Below, one piece after another: positions 10,985 to 22,268 of a DNA stretch of 64,000 bases. Numbering within the stretch: position 1 is the stretch's first letter; each line of letters starts with the position of its first letter. The DNA comes from Piliocolobus tephrosceles (Eukaryota > Chordata > Mammalia > Primates > Cercopithecidae). The notes below the pieces were generated by a model, which was not told the DNA's origin, searched no databases, and worked only from the letters and a program-made list of their open reading frames with translations. Made by a program: the position numbers and the translations under genes. The stretch spans positions 43,973,484 to 44,037,483 of the forward strand of contig NC_045443.1 of the NCBI RefSeq assembly GCF_002776525.5, read 5' to 3'.

Positions 10985-11180
10985 CATGAGAAATAATAAT
11001 AATTGCGGCTCACTATGTGATGGAGGCTTTCTAAGTGTCTTATTAATCCTCAAATCACTCTTCAGGGAAGCTCTGTTGCCCCACTTTATATAAGAAGAAA
11101 CTGAGGCTTAGAAACGTGTAGGAACTTGCTTCAGGTTCACAGCCACTACTTAGCAGAGGAGAGGCTCTGCCTCCTACAGA
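10985..11180 (+). mobile_element. MIR
   Basis: The order AATAATAATAATTGC, CTTATTAATCCTCAAATCAC, CCCACTTTATATAAGAAGAAACTGAGG and CACAGCCACTACTTAGCAGAGG follows the MIR consensus on the plus strand. It is a separate copy from the fragment at 10790. Confidence 0.75.
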
Positions 11181-13515
11181 TGTGCCAGAAACTTATTGAC
11201 ATGTTTTAGACATCCTATAAACACCTGTGAGACCAAGGAGTGTAAGCCACCCACCTTTTCAGCCACCACCAACCCTTCCTGCAAAATTCAAGACTGTTCT
11301 TAAACACAGTTCCATTCGAAGCTGCAGAAATCTCAAAAATAAAACAGTGTATTAGTTAAAATGTCCTCCAAACTGGGTGAGCAGCATGTTCAGACAGACT
11401 GTGGTCAGGATGGGAAACAGTTAACAATCTAATCAATCAGAAGGAAGTGTTCATTGGAAAAAATACTTTAAATATAATTTATATGTCATTTAAATGGCCT
11501 GGGGTAAGAAAGTCCTCAAAAATGTGTGCAGCCCAATACGATCTACAGAGGTAGAAGTGTGGTTTGAGCAGTTAAGTATGATGTGGACATTTTCCTTGGA
11601 GGGGAAGACTGTGATTAAGGAAACAGAATGTTGATTAGCCATTTGGAGAAAGCTGGGATAATGGCTATGTAGGGAGAAGTTTGTGAGAGTTTTAGTTCAG
11701 TTATCTTATACCAAGGTCACCCTCTAATTCTATAGTTAGCAAAATTTGAGTTTTACCTGTTGAAGGTTGTAAAAAAATAGATGTGTGGGAAAATGAAAAG
11801 CGTATTGGATTTTAAGTGTATTTCCAAGGTAGTCTATCTTTTTAAACTACTTGTGCATTTTACTCACTAAGTATCATAATTTGATGATAGACTAGTTCAG
11901 CTAAGAGACAGAAATAATTAGCTTACTGTTACCCTACAGCACAAAAGCCTGGAATGACAGTCTGCTGGAATAATATTTGAAATATTAACTTTTTTCTCCT
12001 GATATTTATTACTATTTTCTTTTCTTCCCATTCAAAGAGAAAGACAGCTTTAAAACCTACTGCTTCAGAAAATAAATGGGATCGGAAGGGGACAGCATGT
12101 GGTAATACAGAAGTGGCAGATGGTGGTGACCCAATACAGGAGGAGGGGTTAGAATGAGAACAGAGTGTAGGAAGAACCACAGTGGCTTGGAAGAACGCTT
12201 CCCTGTAGGGAAACTGTAGGGTGGAGGGACAGAAAAGAGGTCTGTAGTTTCCAGAAGAGGATCCAAGCTCTGGCTGCTGGAAGCATACCTAAGCAAATTA
12301 GCAAGACCAGTAAGAGGAGTAGAGCCTAAGGACTGGGACAGCAAATTCCTAGGTCTCCGATGGCATGAAGGTCATGCAAACGTATGAAGCACATGGGTGT
12401 AAGAGTAAGGGGTGGCAGTGACTGTGACTAACTAGAGAGTACATGGCCTGCTGAAAGGCATGCACCATGTTTTTTGTAAAAAGGTTTGCTTGTCATCGAA
12501 GCAAGTTTGTGAGCCAAAATATTTGTGAGCCAAATTTTTCTCTCCTGGGCTCCAGGATAGTTAGGAGACATAGTTTGCTTCATAATCAAATCCCAGGATA
12601 TGAAAGCCACAGAGAGCCATCAAAGCTATATGGACCACAGGGACAAGGATAATTGTCATCTCAGTAGTAAAATATTGTTGACTGAAATTAAGGCTGTTGA
12701 GGCAGAAATAATGTTATAAAGGTTTATAAAAAGCCAAATATTGAAGATCGACCCAGGAAGACACACCAACAAAGTTGAGAGTGTTCTGGAGTTTGTCACA
12801 AGATGAAAGATTTTTATAGGAAAGTTTAAAAAGAAGGAAAAAAGGGCTCCTCATACCAAAGATGTCCTCTTTTCATTGGAGGGTACAATACAGAAGTTAA
12901 AATCATCAACTACAGATGACAACATACAGGCTAGAAGATGTCTACATTCAAGACAATCGGTAAAATATCTTGCTTCAGCTCATCATAAAATGAATCAGCA
13001 TCCTATTCAGTATCAGCCAGTTATACATTATTCAGCACACCAACAATTTGAGGAACTCTGGTTAAGATTCTTTACTTGGAGAAATGTCGCCATTGAGACG
13101 TCACAAGACCTCCCCAAGGCAGATTAATTTGGAAGCCTGTTTACTTCTAAAGCAAACTGTCCCATGTAACCAGTAGGTTATCAGTATGGGCAAGAAACAA
13201 AGACTAGAAGAGGAAGATCCCATCTCCTCTTAATGCCCCCTCTAGTTATATGTATTTGGGAACTATTCATAATTCTGAATTCTTAATATGAGTTCAAGCA
13301 AGGGGTGGGAAGCTCCATGAATGCTTGCAGTTGTTTCTTAACCACTTGGCAGTATAAAGCTCAAATTAAGTTATTCCTTTGAAAATAAAGAAATATGATA
13401 TTTCTTACACCTGAATTTCTGAATTTGTGATTCAGACGAACTTTATCTGCCATGAGTCTGTACACACCTTATCTGATTTTCTTCAACACTAGCAGAAAAT
13501 GCAGGTTAGCAACAT
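11181..13515. other. Unique DNA, 2.3 kb, no gene seen
   Basis: No exon with splice context and domain content is recognised. The 83-codon frame at 12876-13127 begins with ATG but matches no family I know. AATAAA occurs near 13385. Parts of 12660-13400 may be an old unnamed LTR, which I cannot support. Confidence 0.4.
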
Positions 13516-13635
13516 TGTATAATCTATCTCAGTAAGCATTCATTGAGTGTCTAATAATTTACAACCACCTATGTGGTATATGGGGATAAAATTTTACTAA
13601 AAACTTTCTGTACCTAGGAAACTTACAACCTAATG
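13516..13635 (+). mobile_element. Ancient L2/MIR-like fragment
   Basis: CATTCATTGAGTGTCTAATA, then TATGGGGATAAAATTTTA and CTAGGAAACTTACAACCTAATGGAG follow the pattern of an old mammalian repeat (body-size tables of L2-derived text: start of growth, balance, stock phrase of GGAGCTTACA). It probably continues after the Alu near 13985. Family name uncertain. Confidence 0.4.
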
Positions 13636-13664
13636 GAGAAAACAAGTATGTACCTTTATCTTTT

Positions 13665-13980
13665 TCTTTTTCTTTCTTTCTTTTTTTTTTTTTTTCAGAT
13701 GGAGTTATTGCTTTGTTGCCCAGGCTGGAGTGCAATGGCGCAATCTCAGCTCATGACAACCTCCACCTCCTGGGTTCAAGTGATTCTCCTGCCTCAGCCT
13801 CTCGAGTTGCTGGGATTACAGGCACCTGCCACCACGCCCAGCTAACTTTTTTTATTTTTTTAGTTGAGACAAGGTTTCACCATGTTGTCCAGGCTAGTCT
13901 CAAACTCTCGACCTCATGTGATCAACCTGCCTTGGCCTCCCAAAGTGCCAGGATTACAGGTATGAGCCACTGCCCTGCAT
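13665..13980 (-). mobile_element. AluS
   Basis: A reverse-strand Alu running from the T-rich tail (13665-13696, TTTCTTTCTTTC then T-run) through GCCCAGGCTGGAGTGCAATGG to TGAGCCACTGCCCTGC. Both arms are present. No clear TSD. Confidence 0.9.
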
Positions 13981-14356
13981 AGGTATCTTAAATACAAGGA
14001 AAATATGATAATTACAACTCCTAAGAACCACAGTCATGAGAACACACAGGAGAGAAGGAGCTTAATCAGTGCAATAAGGCTAGATAATAGGGAGAAGTAC
14101 CCAAATGTGTTGACCTATTCAGCAGCAGTTTAAGAAACAGACTTAAATTGGATAGAACATAAAGACAGTTCACTACTTCTTTATCTCTTTTATTTCCTTC
14201 TGTCAGGTCACCAATTTCCCCAACATTTTGACATCAAATTTTGACTTGTTTGATTTGTCCTCCGCAGAATTAGAAGATTCTTTCCTAACTACTTCCTGGT
14301 TCCATCTGTTAAAAAGATATTCAGCTTGAAAAATAAGGATGCATATATATTTGTCC

Positions 14357-14422
14357 AAAGTAGTTGTCAACCTTGGGCACATGTTGAAATCACAAAGGCA
14401 GAGTTTAAAAGATGAATGCCTG
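14357..14422 (+). mobile_element. MER5-like hAT element, left half
   Basis: AGTAGTTGTCAACCTTGGGC followed by ACATGTTGAAATCACAAAGG and GAGTTTAAAAGATGAATGCC matches the left half of the short nonautonomous hAT family I recall as MER5A. The matching right half lies at 15412-15516, on the other side of an L1. Confidence 0.65.
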
Positions 14423-14820
14423 TCATTTGCCTCCTGGTAATGATGCACTAAGAACATAGTATCACTTATGGGATATTCCTGTCAAAAATGTACAGCCTAA
14501 ATTGAATCATGAGGAAACATCTAAAAACCCAAATTGAGAGACATTCTACAAACAACTGGTCTATTACTTTTTTTAATGATACAGTCATGAAAAGTATGAG
14601 GAATGTTGCCACATTAAAGGAGACTAAAGAGTCATGACAACTAAACTCAGTGGTGCTCTTGAATTCAAGAATCCTGGTCTAGAAACTGGACCAGAAAAAT
14701 GACATCACTGGAACATTTAGAGAAATTTGAAGGTTTGTGGATTAGATAACACAATTGTATCAGTGTTGATTTCTTGATTTTGATAACTGTTCTACGATTG
14801 TGTAATAAAATGTCCTTTAG
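14423..14820 (+). mobile_element. L1M 3'UTR, left part
   Basis: GGGATATTCCTGTCAAAAATG, ATGAGGAAACATCTAAAAACC, ACTAAAGAGTCATGACAACTAA and the GGTCTAGAAACTGGACCAG block follow the 3'UTR of mid-age L1M elements (L1MB to L1ME group). It is split by a hAT element at 14821 and continues at 15149. Confidence 0.75.
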
Positions 14821-15142
14821 CACCAGGGACTGCTCTCATGAAAGAAAATTTCTCCATAGACGTGGCTGGGGTTGGGGGTGGCAATGGTTTCGGGATGAAA
14901 CTGTTCCACCTCATGTCATCAGGAACTAGATTCTCACAAGGAGCGTTCGACCTAGATCCCTCACCTGCAGTTCACAATAGGGTTCACACTCAGGAGAATG
15001 TAATGCTGCTCCTGATCTGACAGGAGGCAGAGCTCAGGCAGTCACGCTTGCTCACCCGCCACTCACCTTCTGCTGTGCAGCCCAGTTCCTACCAGGCCAC
15101 GGACTGGATACAGGTCTGTGGCAGGGGGGTTGAGGACCCCTG
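14821..15142 (-). mobile_element. hAT DNA transposon, MER30-like
   Basis: The right terminus GAGGACCCCTG, the block TACCAGGCCACGGACTGG and the inner TCTGACAGGAGGCAGAGCTC match a nonautonomous hAT element whose consensus starts CAGGGGTCCCCAACC (I recall the name MER30). CTTTAG repeats at 14815-14820 and 15143-15148 are the visible part of an 8-bp TSD. The left terminal repeat is shortened by about 20 bases. Confidence 0.65.
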
Positions 15143-15148
15143 CTTTAG

Positions 15149-15410
15149 GAAATATACACTGAAATGCCCAAAAAAATATTTAGAAGTGGTGTCATGTCTT
15201 CAACTTACTCTCAAATGTTTCAGAAAGCAATGTGTGTATAGAGAAAAGTATTCTAGAGAGACACACAGAGAAAGAAAGAACATGATAAAGCTAGCAGGAA
15301 GAATCTGGATGAATTGTGTACAGAAATTCTTTATACTATTTTTGTAACTTTTTCATAAGTTTCATATTATTTCAAAATTAAAAGTATTAAAAAAAAATTT
15401 TTTTAAGTAC
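15149..15410 (+). mobile_element. L1M 3'UTR, right part
   Basis: It continues with GGAAATATACACTGAAATGC, CAACTTACTCTCAAATGTTTC and TCATATTATTTCAAAATTAAAA, ending in a short A-tract (15388-15398). Together with 14423-14820 it is one 5'-truncated L1M insertion. Confidence 0.75.
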
Positions 15411-15411
15411 C

Positions 15412-15516
15412 ATTCCCAGAGATTCTTACTTACTTCCTTTGGGGTGATGCCTGGACATCAGGACTTCAAACTCTCCCCAGCTGATTCTTATTTGCAGCCA
15501 GGATTGAGAAGCACTG
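15412..15516 (+). mobile_element. MER5-like hAT element, right half
   Basis: ATTCCCAGAGATTCTTACTT to GGATTGAGAAGCACTG completes the terminal inverted repeat of the element begun at 14357. The L1M inserted into its middle. Confidence 0.65.
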
Positions 15517-15784
15517 GCCTATGCAAACCCTAGTGTCTAAAGATACAAACTTTCTGAGCTACCTATAATGTTTGAAACTAGTTGGAGTAAAGGGCATTGA
15601 GGTTGGAGATTTTTTTTTTTTATCTCTGCACAGAGCAGTTTAACAGGGCCTAAATACAGATACCTCAAGGGTCCAGCAAGTAACATAAATGTGTAAAGTA
15701 AAGCAGTAGATCACAAGATGACAGCAAACCGTAAGGAGAAGTTGTTGATTGAAGTCATTTAGTTCAGGTTTTAAAAATATACTA

Positions 15785-16109
15785 GGCCGGGCGCGGTGGC
15801 TCAAGCCTGTAATCCCAGCACTTTGGGAGGCCGAGACGGGCGGATCACGAGGTCAGGAGATCGAGACCATCCTGGCTAACACAGTGAAACCCCGTCTCTA
15901 CTAAAAAATGCAAAAAACTAGCCGGGCGAGGTGGCGGGCGCCTGTAGTCCCAGCTACTCGTGAGGCTGAGGCAGGAGAATGGCGCAAACCCGGGAGGCGG
16001 GGCTTGCAGTGAGCTGAGATCCGGCCACTGAACTCCAGCCTGGGTGACAGAGCGAGACTCCGTCTCAAAAAAAAAATAAATAAATAAAAATAAAAATAAA
16101 AATAAAAAT
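15785..16109 (+). mobile_element. AluY, Old World monkey type, long A/T tail
   Basis: A nearly consensus Alu with GGCTCAAGCCTGTAATCCC, GGGCGAGGTGGCGGGCGCC and GAGATCCGGCCACTG, all features I associate with cercopithecid AluY subfamilies. The tail is (AAATA)n/(AAAAAT)n. A perfect 12-bp TSD AAAAATATACTA lies at 15773-15784 and 16110-16121. It is one of the youngest insertions in the window. Confidence 0.95.
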
Positions 16110-16121
16110 AAAAATATACTA

Positions 16122-16375
16122 AACAATCCCAAATTGGCAGGCCTATATGGGAGAGTAGGTCATCACATTGTAACATTTGGATCTTGAAGAACAGAGAACT
16201 ATGGTCATAATTTGTGGCATAAAAATTAGACAGTACTTAGATTCCTCTGAAAATATTACTACTGTGGGCCAAACACTATGTTTAGGTATTAGGTTTCTAT
16301 TTAATTTAAGCAAAGTATATGTTTAAAATAAACTTGGAAATCAGATAATATGCATTTAATAGCTGTTTCTGTTAG
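16122..16375. other. Unique DNA
   Basis: No exon or repeat is recognised. Confidence 0.4.
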
Positions 16376-16810
16376 GCTAACTTTGGCTGCCAGTAACGTA
16401 AAACTGCAACTTAAAATGATTCAAACAATAAGGCAATTTAACATCTATGGTAAAGGAAGTCTAGCAGCTTAGCAATGTCCTCAAGATCTGGGTTGTTCCC
16501 TTCTCTCCATCCATCTTCTTTACTGTTTGCCATTTGCCCTTCAGCTCTTATAGTCCCAAAACAGCTGCAGGAGCTCTAGGCCTCACATCCAGATGTGGCA
16601 ACATCCAGAAAACAATCTGTTACTGTTTTTATCTCCTAGGAACAAAGAAACCTCTTCCAGAAGCCCCTCAGTAGATTTTCTCTTATGTCCCAAATTAGAT
16701 CACATGTTTATTCCTAAGCTAAGCACTGGAAAGAAAATAGGATTTCCAGCCTGGGCTTAGACTGAACAGAATCTGCCTAGAGAATGGGGTCACCATCCTC
16801 TGCAACTTGA
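16376..16810. repeat. Old interspersed repeat, family not named
   Basis: The phrase order (GCTGCCAGTAACGTAAAACTG, AAACAATAAGGCAATTTAAC, AGCTGCAGGAGCTCTAGGCC, TTCCAGAAGCCCC, AATTAGATCACATGT) is that of a common mammalian interspersed repeat I recognise but cannot name. A second copy lies at 46738-46995. Confidence 0.5.
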
Positions 16811-17590
16811 GAGAGGCAGGATTGATATCACTACAAAACAGAGATGGAGGCAGAAATGAGTAATCAAAGAGTAGAGCTCACCATACAAAACTGTTTTTAA
16901 TCAGATGCTTTTGGAAATTAAGCCAAACTTCCACTTACAACAGTAGACTATGTAAACACTCATTCCTACTACAGAGATCTGCAAATTAAGCAATTTAAAA
17001 CTGAGAGATGTGGAATGTGGTGAGAAAAAGCACAAGGCTGACCAAATTTGGCTCTCAATGACCTTGATCAAGTTGCTTAGTTTTTCTGAACTTCATTTTA
17101 CGTTAAAAATATGGGTTGGACTGAATGGTTTCTAAGATCACTTTCAACATTAATAGACTGTTAGCCTTCAATTGCTAATAAATACTCTATAAAATAAAAG
17201 AGCTAAAGAACTTGGTATTGTGCGAATATCTCTCAAAGTAAATAGTTCTCAACATACAGACATGAAATGAGGGAAACGCAAATGCTTTAAAAGAATAATT
17301 AGGACTTCTAGTTTTTGGTCCTGCATGTAAGGAGCTTGGGCGTCATCACTCATCTTAACAAGTAAGAAGCAGAACAAATAGAAAAATGAACAATTTTTAC
17401 ATGTGTCTTCTTGGTCCATCGGAGAAGTGATGGCCCATGGCAAATACCTGCACCAACAACTAGAGAAACAGACAGTTTAATACATAAAATCACAACTTAC
17501 CAAAGCAGAAACCACCTCTAGAACCAGTATTGAGGCAGCAAAACCTAAATTGTAACAGACAAATTACTGGGGGTTCACTGTGCACAACTC
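16811..17590. other. Unique DNA, no gene seen
   Basis: Plain AT-rich sequence. The 64-codon reverse frame at 17249-17443 has no domain. Confidence 0.4.
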
Positions 17591-17596
17591 CAGGAG

Positions 17597-17797
17597 CAGC
17601 CCTGGGCAACATGGCAAAACACCATCTCTACAAAAAATGCAAAAATTAGTTGGATGTGTTGGCACATGTCTGTAGTTCCAGCTAGTTGGGAGGCTGGGGT
17701 GGGAGGATAGCTTGAGCCTGGATGGCTGAGGCTGCAGAGAGCCGTGATTGCACCACTGTACTCTAGCCTGGACAACAAAGTGAGACTCTGTCTTGAA

Positions 17798-17798
<1 letters not shown>
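17597..17798 (+). mobile_element. AluJ, 5'-truncated
   Basis: It begins at about Alu position 70 (CAGCCCTGGGCAACATGG) and has the J-type GAGGATAGCTTGAGCCTGG and GAGGCTGCAGAGAGCCGTGATTG. Its tail has decayed into the microsatellite that follows. Confidence 0.85.
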
Positions 17799-17872
<74 letters not shown>

Positions 17873-17883
17873 NNNNNNNNNNA

Positions 17884-17927
<44 letters not shown>

Positions 17928-17929
17928 AA
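17799..17929. repeat. (GA)n-(GAAA)n microsatellite with 10-N gap
   Basis: GA repeats at 17799-17826 change to GAAA repeats up to 17929. Bases 17873-17882 are N, so the true repeat count is unknown. It grew from the AluJ tail. Confidence 0.95.
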
Positions 17930-19785
17930 TGTTGATGAAACAAATGAAAGAACTAAATAAATGGAGAGGTATTACCTGTTTTTGATAGGAAAATTCAATA
18001 TTGTCAAAATGGCAATTCTTTCCAACTTAATCTATAGACCCAATGCGATTCCAAAGTTTCAGCACGTTATTTTGTAAATATTGATAAAAAAGATTCTATT
18101 TTTTTTTTTTTTTTGGAGATCTAGAATAGTCAACACAATATTGAAGGAGAAAAACAAAGTTAGAAGACTGATGCTATGCAATGTCAAAAATTACTATGAA
18201 GCTATAGCAATCAAGGCAGTGTGGTGCTGGTGAAGGAATATGAAATACATTAGAGAAACAGAATAGAGAGCCCAGAGATATGCCAACATAAATATAGTCA
18301 GCTAATCTTTGACAAAAGAGCAAAGGCAATACAATGTAGCAAAGAGTCTTTTCAACAAATGATGCTGACACAACTGAATGTCCACATGCATAAAAAAGAA
18401 TCTACACCCAGATCTTAAATCCTCACAAAAATGAACTCAAAATGGATCAGAGACTAGATGTAAAATGCAAAATTATAAAACTCCTAGAACATAACATAGG
18501 GGAAAATGTAGATGACTTGGGTATGGTGATACCATTTTGGATACAACACCAAGACACAATCTATAAAGGAAAGAATGAATAAACTGGACTTCATTGAACT
18601 AAAAACCTTGCTCTGGGAAAGACACTGTCAGAAAAATGAAAAGAAAATTCACAGTCTGGAAGAAAATATTTGTGGAAGACATAGCTGATAAATAACTGCT
18701 ATCTGAAGTATATACAGATCTCTCAAAACTCAGTACAATAAAAACAACAAGAAAACAACTCGATTAAAAAGTGGACAAAAGATCTTAACAGACAGCTCAC
18801 CAAAGAAGATATTCAGATGGAAAATAAGGACATAAAAAGGTATTCCACATCATGTCGTTAGGGAAATTCAAACTAAAACAATGAGATATCAATAAGCATC
18901 TGTTAGAATGGCCAAAGATCCAGAACACTGACAACACCAAGTGCTGTCAAGAACTTGGTGTTGACATGAAGCAACAAAAAGTCTCATTCATTGCTGATGG
19001 GATACAAAATGGTACAGCTACTTTGGAAGACAGTTTGTCCATTTCTTATAAGACTAAACACACTCTTAAGATACAATCCAACAATCACACTCCTTGATAC
19101 TTACCCAAATGCGTTGACAACTTACGTCCACACAAAAACCTGAATCAAAGATGTTTACAACAGCTTTATTCATCATTTCCAGATTTGGCACATGTGAAAG
19201 ACCAAGATGTCTTTCAGTAGGTGAACGGATAAGGAAATGTGGTTCATTCAGACAATAAAATTTTATTTAGAACAAAAAAAGAAATGTGCTATCAAGCCAT
19301 GGAAAGATAGGGAGGAAACTTAAATGCATATTAGTAAATGAAGTAAGTCAATGAAAAAGCTATGTATTATATAATCCCAATTATATGATATCCTCATAAA
19401 GACAAAAATATGGAGACAGTCAAAAAAGTTCAGTGGTTGCCAAGAGTTAGGGGGACAGGAGGGATAAATATGCAGAGCACAGAGGATTTTTAAGGCAGTA
19501 AAACTACGCTCTATGATGCTACAATGGGGAATACATGGTCACGTATTTGTCAAAACTAATAAAACGTACAACGCCAAGAGCTAAGACTAATATAACTATG
19601 GACTTTGAGAGATAATGATGCATCAATGCAGGTCATAAATTGTAACAAATGTACCGCCCTGGTGAGGGACGCTGATAGCTGGGGAGACTGTATGTGTGGG
19701 AGGGCAAGGGGTATATGGAAAATCTCTATACCTCTGTCCAACTTTTGCTGTCAACCTAAAACTGCTTTAAAAAATAAAGTCTATT
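17930..19785 (+). mobile_element. L1MB-like 3' portion (ORF2 end and 3'UTR)
   Basis: The sequence tracks the last 1.1 kb of L1 ORF2 and then a medium-age L1M 3'UTR (GACAGTCAAAAAAGTTCAGTGG, GCAGAGCACAGAGGATTTTT, ACTGCTTTAAAAAATAAAGTC). ORF2 is full of stops. A T-run at 18100-18114 interrupts it. The reverse Alu at 19851 inserted in or next to its A-tail. A related copy lies inverted at 23236. Confidence 0.85.
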
Positions 19786-19850
19786 TATTTTATTTTATTT
19801 TATTTTATTTTATTTTATTTTATTTTATTTTATTTTATTTTATTTTATTT
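19786..19850. repeat. (TTTTA)n pentanucleotide array
   Basis: About 13 near-perfect TTTTA units at the tail of the reverse Alu, read on the plus strand. Confidence 0.95.
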
Positions 19851-20138
19851 TTTGAGACAGTGTTTCCCCTCTGTCTCCCAGGTTGGAGTGCAATGGCATG
19901 ATCTCAGCTCACTACAACCTCTGCCTCCAGGGTTCAAACAATTCTTCTGCCTTAGCTTCCCTAGTAGCTGGGACTACAGGCCCACGCCAACACACGCAGC
20001 TAATTTTTGCATTTTTTAGTAGAGATGAGGTTTCACCATTTTGGCCAGGCTGGTCTTAAACTGCTGACCTCAAGTAATCTGCCCGCCTCAGCCTCCCAAA
20101 GTGCTGGGATTACAGGGGTGAGCCACCATGTCCGGCCT
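19851..20138 (-). mobile_element. AluS
   Basis: A reverse-strand full-length Alu (TTTGAGACAGTGTTTCCCC to GAGCCACCATGTCCGGCC). Imperfect TSDs: TAAAGTCTATTT near 19775 and TAAAGTCTGTTT at 20142. Confidence 0.9.
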
Positions 20139-20154
20139 CTGTAAAGTCTGTTTT

Positions 20155-22040
20155 TAAAAAAGCATAATTAAAGCTAACTCTGTCAAGCCTTCAGATGTAA
20201 ATTTTATATGATAAGATGAGAATCTTCTTTCTTTAACTTCAAGCACTATCTGTTACTTTTTTCAGGAATGTTATAACAAATAGATTTGTCTGGGAGTTTG
20301 ATGAGGAATAAAAACTATCTAAAAGTAGGCTTGGTTTTCAATTTACATTTCAACCTGTCTACATAAATGTGGGCAGCTCCTCCAACTTCTTCATTCCCAA
20401 GAGAAAATTTCAATTTTTATGGCAAGCATATAACTATCTATTTTCTTTCAAAATAATATTTTAAGTATTTCCTGTCCTTAAGATGTTGCCATTGAACAAA
20501 TAACAATTTGAATTCTGCTTCCCTAAAACAGATGCTGAAACTAAATGAGCAAGGCTAGTGCTGACATCTACTGTTAGAATTTGGGTGTGAATGACTTTAC
20601 CACGCATAGCCCTTTCCTAAGGAGTTGGGAGTTGTCGATGTAGGGGTGACTGACTGTAGGAGATCATCGCCCAAAGCTCTATTATCTTGAAAAGGGGTGC
20701 AAGAGAACCATATAGCACTTTTGAGATAAATATAATGAAGATTTTGGAAAAACATCAATTAATGTCAAGAGGTATTTCCTATTTTCCAGGAGGCTTCCAA
20801 AGACTCTGTCATCTCTAACAAACCTCCTACTCTGTTTCTTCTATATTGTTTCTGACCCTGGTGCTTTAAAGAAAAGATAGATGTGGCTACTGCGTTTCAG
20901 TGCTGTCTTTAGGAGAGGGAAAGAGAAAGGAGAACAGAACACTTCCCTGACTCTGGTGTTTCTCCTGCCCTGATGCATTGCTCTACATTATAAATTGGCT
21001 ATCTACCTTTTGTTTTAGCTGTCTTTATTCTTCTATGAAAATATTTTCCACCCCAACCTAGAAAATTGTTATTGAATTATGTCACCATCACTATTTTAAA
21101 AGGTGTGCATTGTGTGAGGTCTCACATTCCACCTCACAGTTACTTAAGTGTCCGGTGAGTAGCTAATACCTAGGCTGGTGAGAAGAGACCCAGAATATAC
21201 ATTTCAGTCAAATAGAAATGCATTATCCTACCTATGTACAAATGGAAACAGCAGTGTGTTGCAATTGTTAGGGAGGGACTTCTGTAAAATTCGAGACTGG
21301 CAATGTCAGACCTGATGTCTGTTCATTGTTGTCAACCTAGCACAAGATCAGACAGTCGTTAAGAGGAGGAACCAGAAGACTTGGAAGCTTTGATGTGGAT
21401 AATCAGCCCCTGCAGAACATACAAACTGGTGGCTCTATGGTGTCTTCTGGTCTTGCTCTTGCATTATTGCCTTCACTTTTATACTTTCTTATCTGATAGA
21501 CACACACTTCCTAAGAACATTCTGCTTGTTGCTAAGAACTATGAAGGACTCTGCCTCCATGTGAAGAATACAAAGAAACCTTCTATATTTTTGTCCTGTT
21601 GCTCATTTGTTTTCAAGGCAACTCCAGTAGGTTCATTTTTTAAAAAAAACAAAAACTACTTTTTTTAGTTCTTATATTTTTAGAGTAAGTTATTTGAATA
21701 TTTAAAATGGAATTCGTTTTTTAAAAGATTGTTGGTAGTAGCCAACATTCTTCATGGAAGATCTAAACAAGCTTAAAGGATTTGTGTTCCTTGGGGTTAA
21801 ATCATAAAAACACTTATTTTATTCATACAGATATCATCAAAGCACTCTGCACAATTGCCCTTATTAAGTTGGCATTTTGGAACCAGCAATGTGCTGTAAA
21901 TCTTTGTAAAGATCTGTTTCATAGAAGACCAGTTTATGTTCACTGAAAAAAAAAAAAACTCTGTGGAACATGACTGAAGAATGTGCATACTGAGTTGATC
22001 AGCTCTTTCCACGCTGCTGATGCTGTTCCACGTGGAAGCC
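20155..22040. other. Unique DNA, 1.9 kb, no gene seen
   Basis: No repeat or exon is recognised. A frame at 21393-21668 (ATG start) encodes a leucine-rich stretch that could pass as a membrane segment, but it has no homolog I know. A poly-A run lies at 21944-21957. Confidence 0.45.
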
Positions 22041-22044
22041 AGGG

Positions 22045-22268
22045 CAGCACAGGGTTAAAAACATGCATGCTGGCATCAGAGTGCCTGGGTTCAAAGCCCT
22101 GCTCTACCAATCATCCACAGGATGAGTCTTTCGATAACTTACTTTAGTCTCAGTGACACAGTTTTCTCATCTCTAAAATGGGGTAAAAAGTTAACATATA
22201 TTAACTATTTAATGCTATTCCTGGCACTTTGCAAGTTCTCAAGTAATATAAGCTATCATTATCATTAA
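22045..22268 (-). mobile_element. MIR
   Basis: Reverse-strand MIR: GAGTGCCTGGGTTCAAAGCC, CAGTTTTCTCATCTCTAAAATGG and CTGGCACTTTGCAAGTTCTC follow the consensus in order. Confidence 0.85.

Noticed and set aside
12876..13127. 83-codon frame in unique DNA
   Set aside because: No family resemblance; length is within chance for a 2-kb unique stretch.
17575..17943. 122-codon frame with repeated FLSFFLSF
   Set aside because: It is the reverse reading of the GAAA microsatellite and AluJ, and crosses an N gap.
21381..21668. 95-codon frame with a membrane-like segment
   Set aside because: The first codon is TTG (the first ATG is 12 bases later). No homolog, no splice context, no codon signal. Kept only as a remark.
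21944..21957. Internal A-run as a processed pseudogene tail
   Set aside because: No matching direct repeats and no transcript-like sequence upstream.
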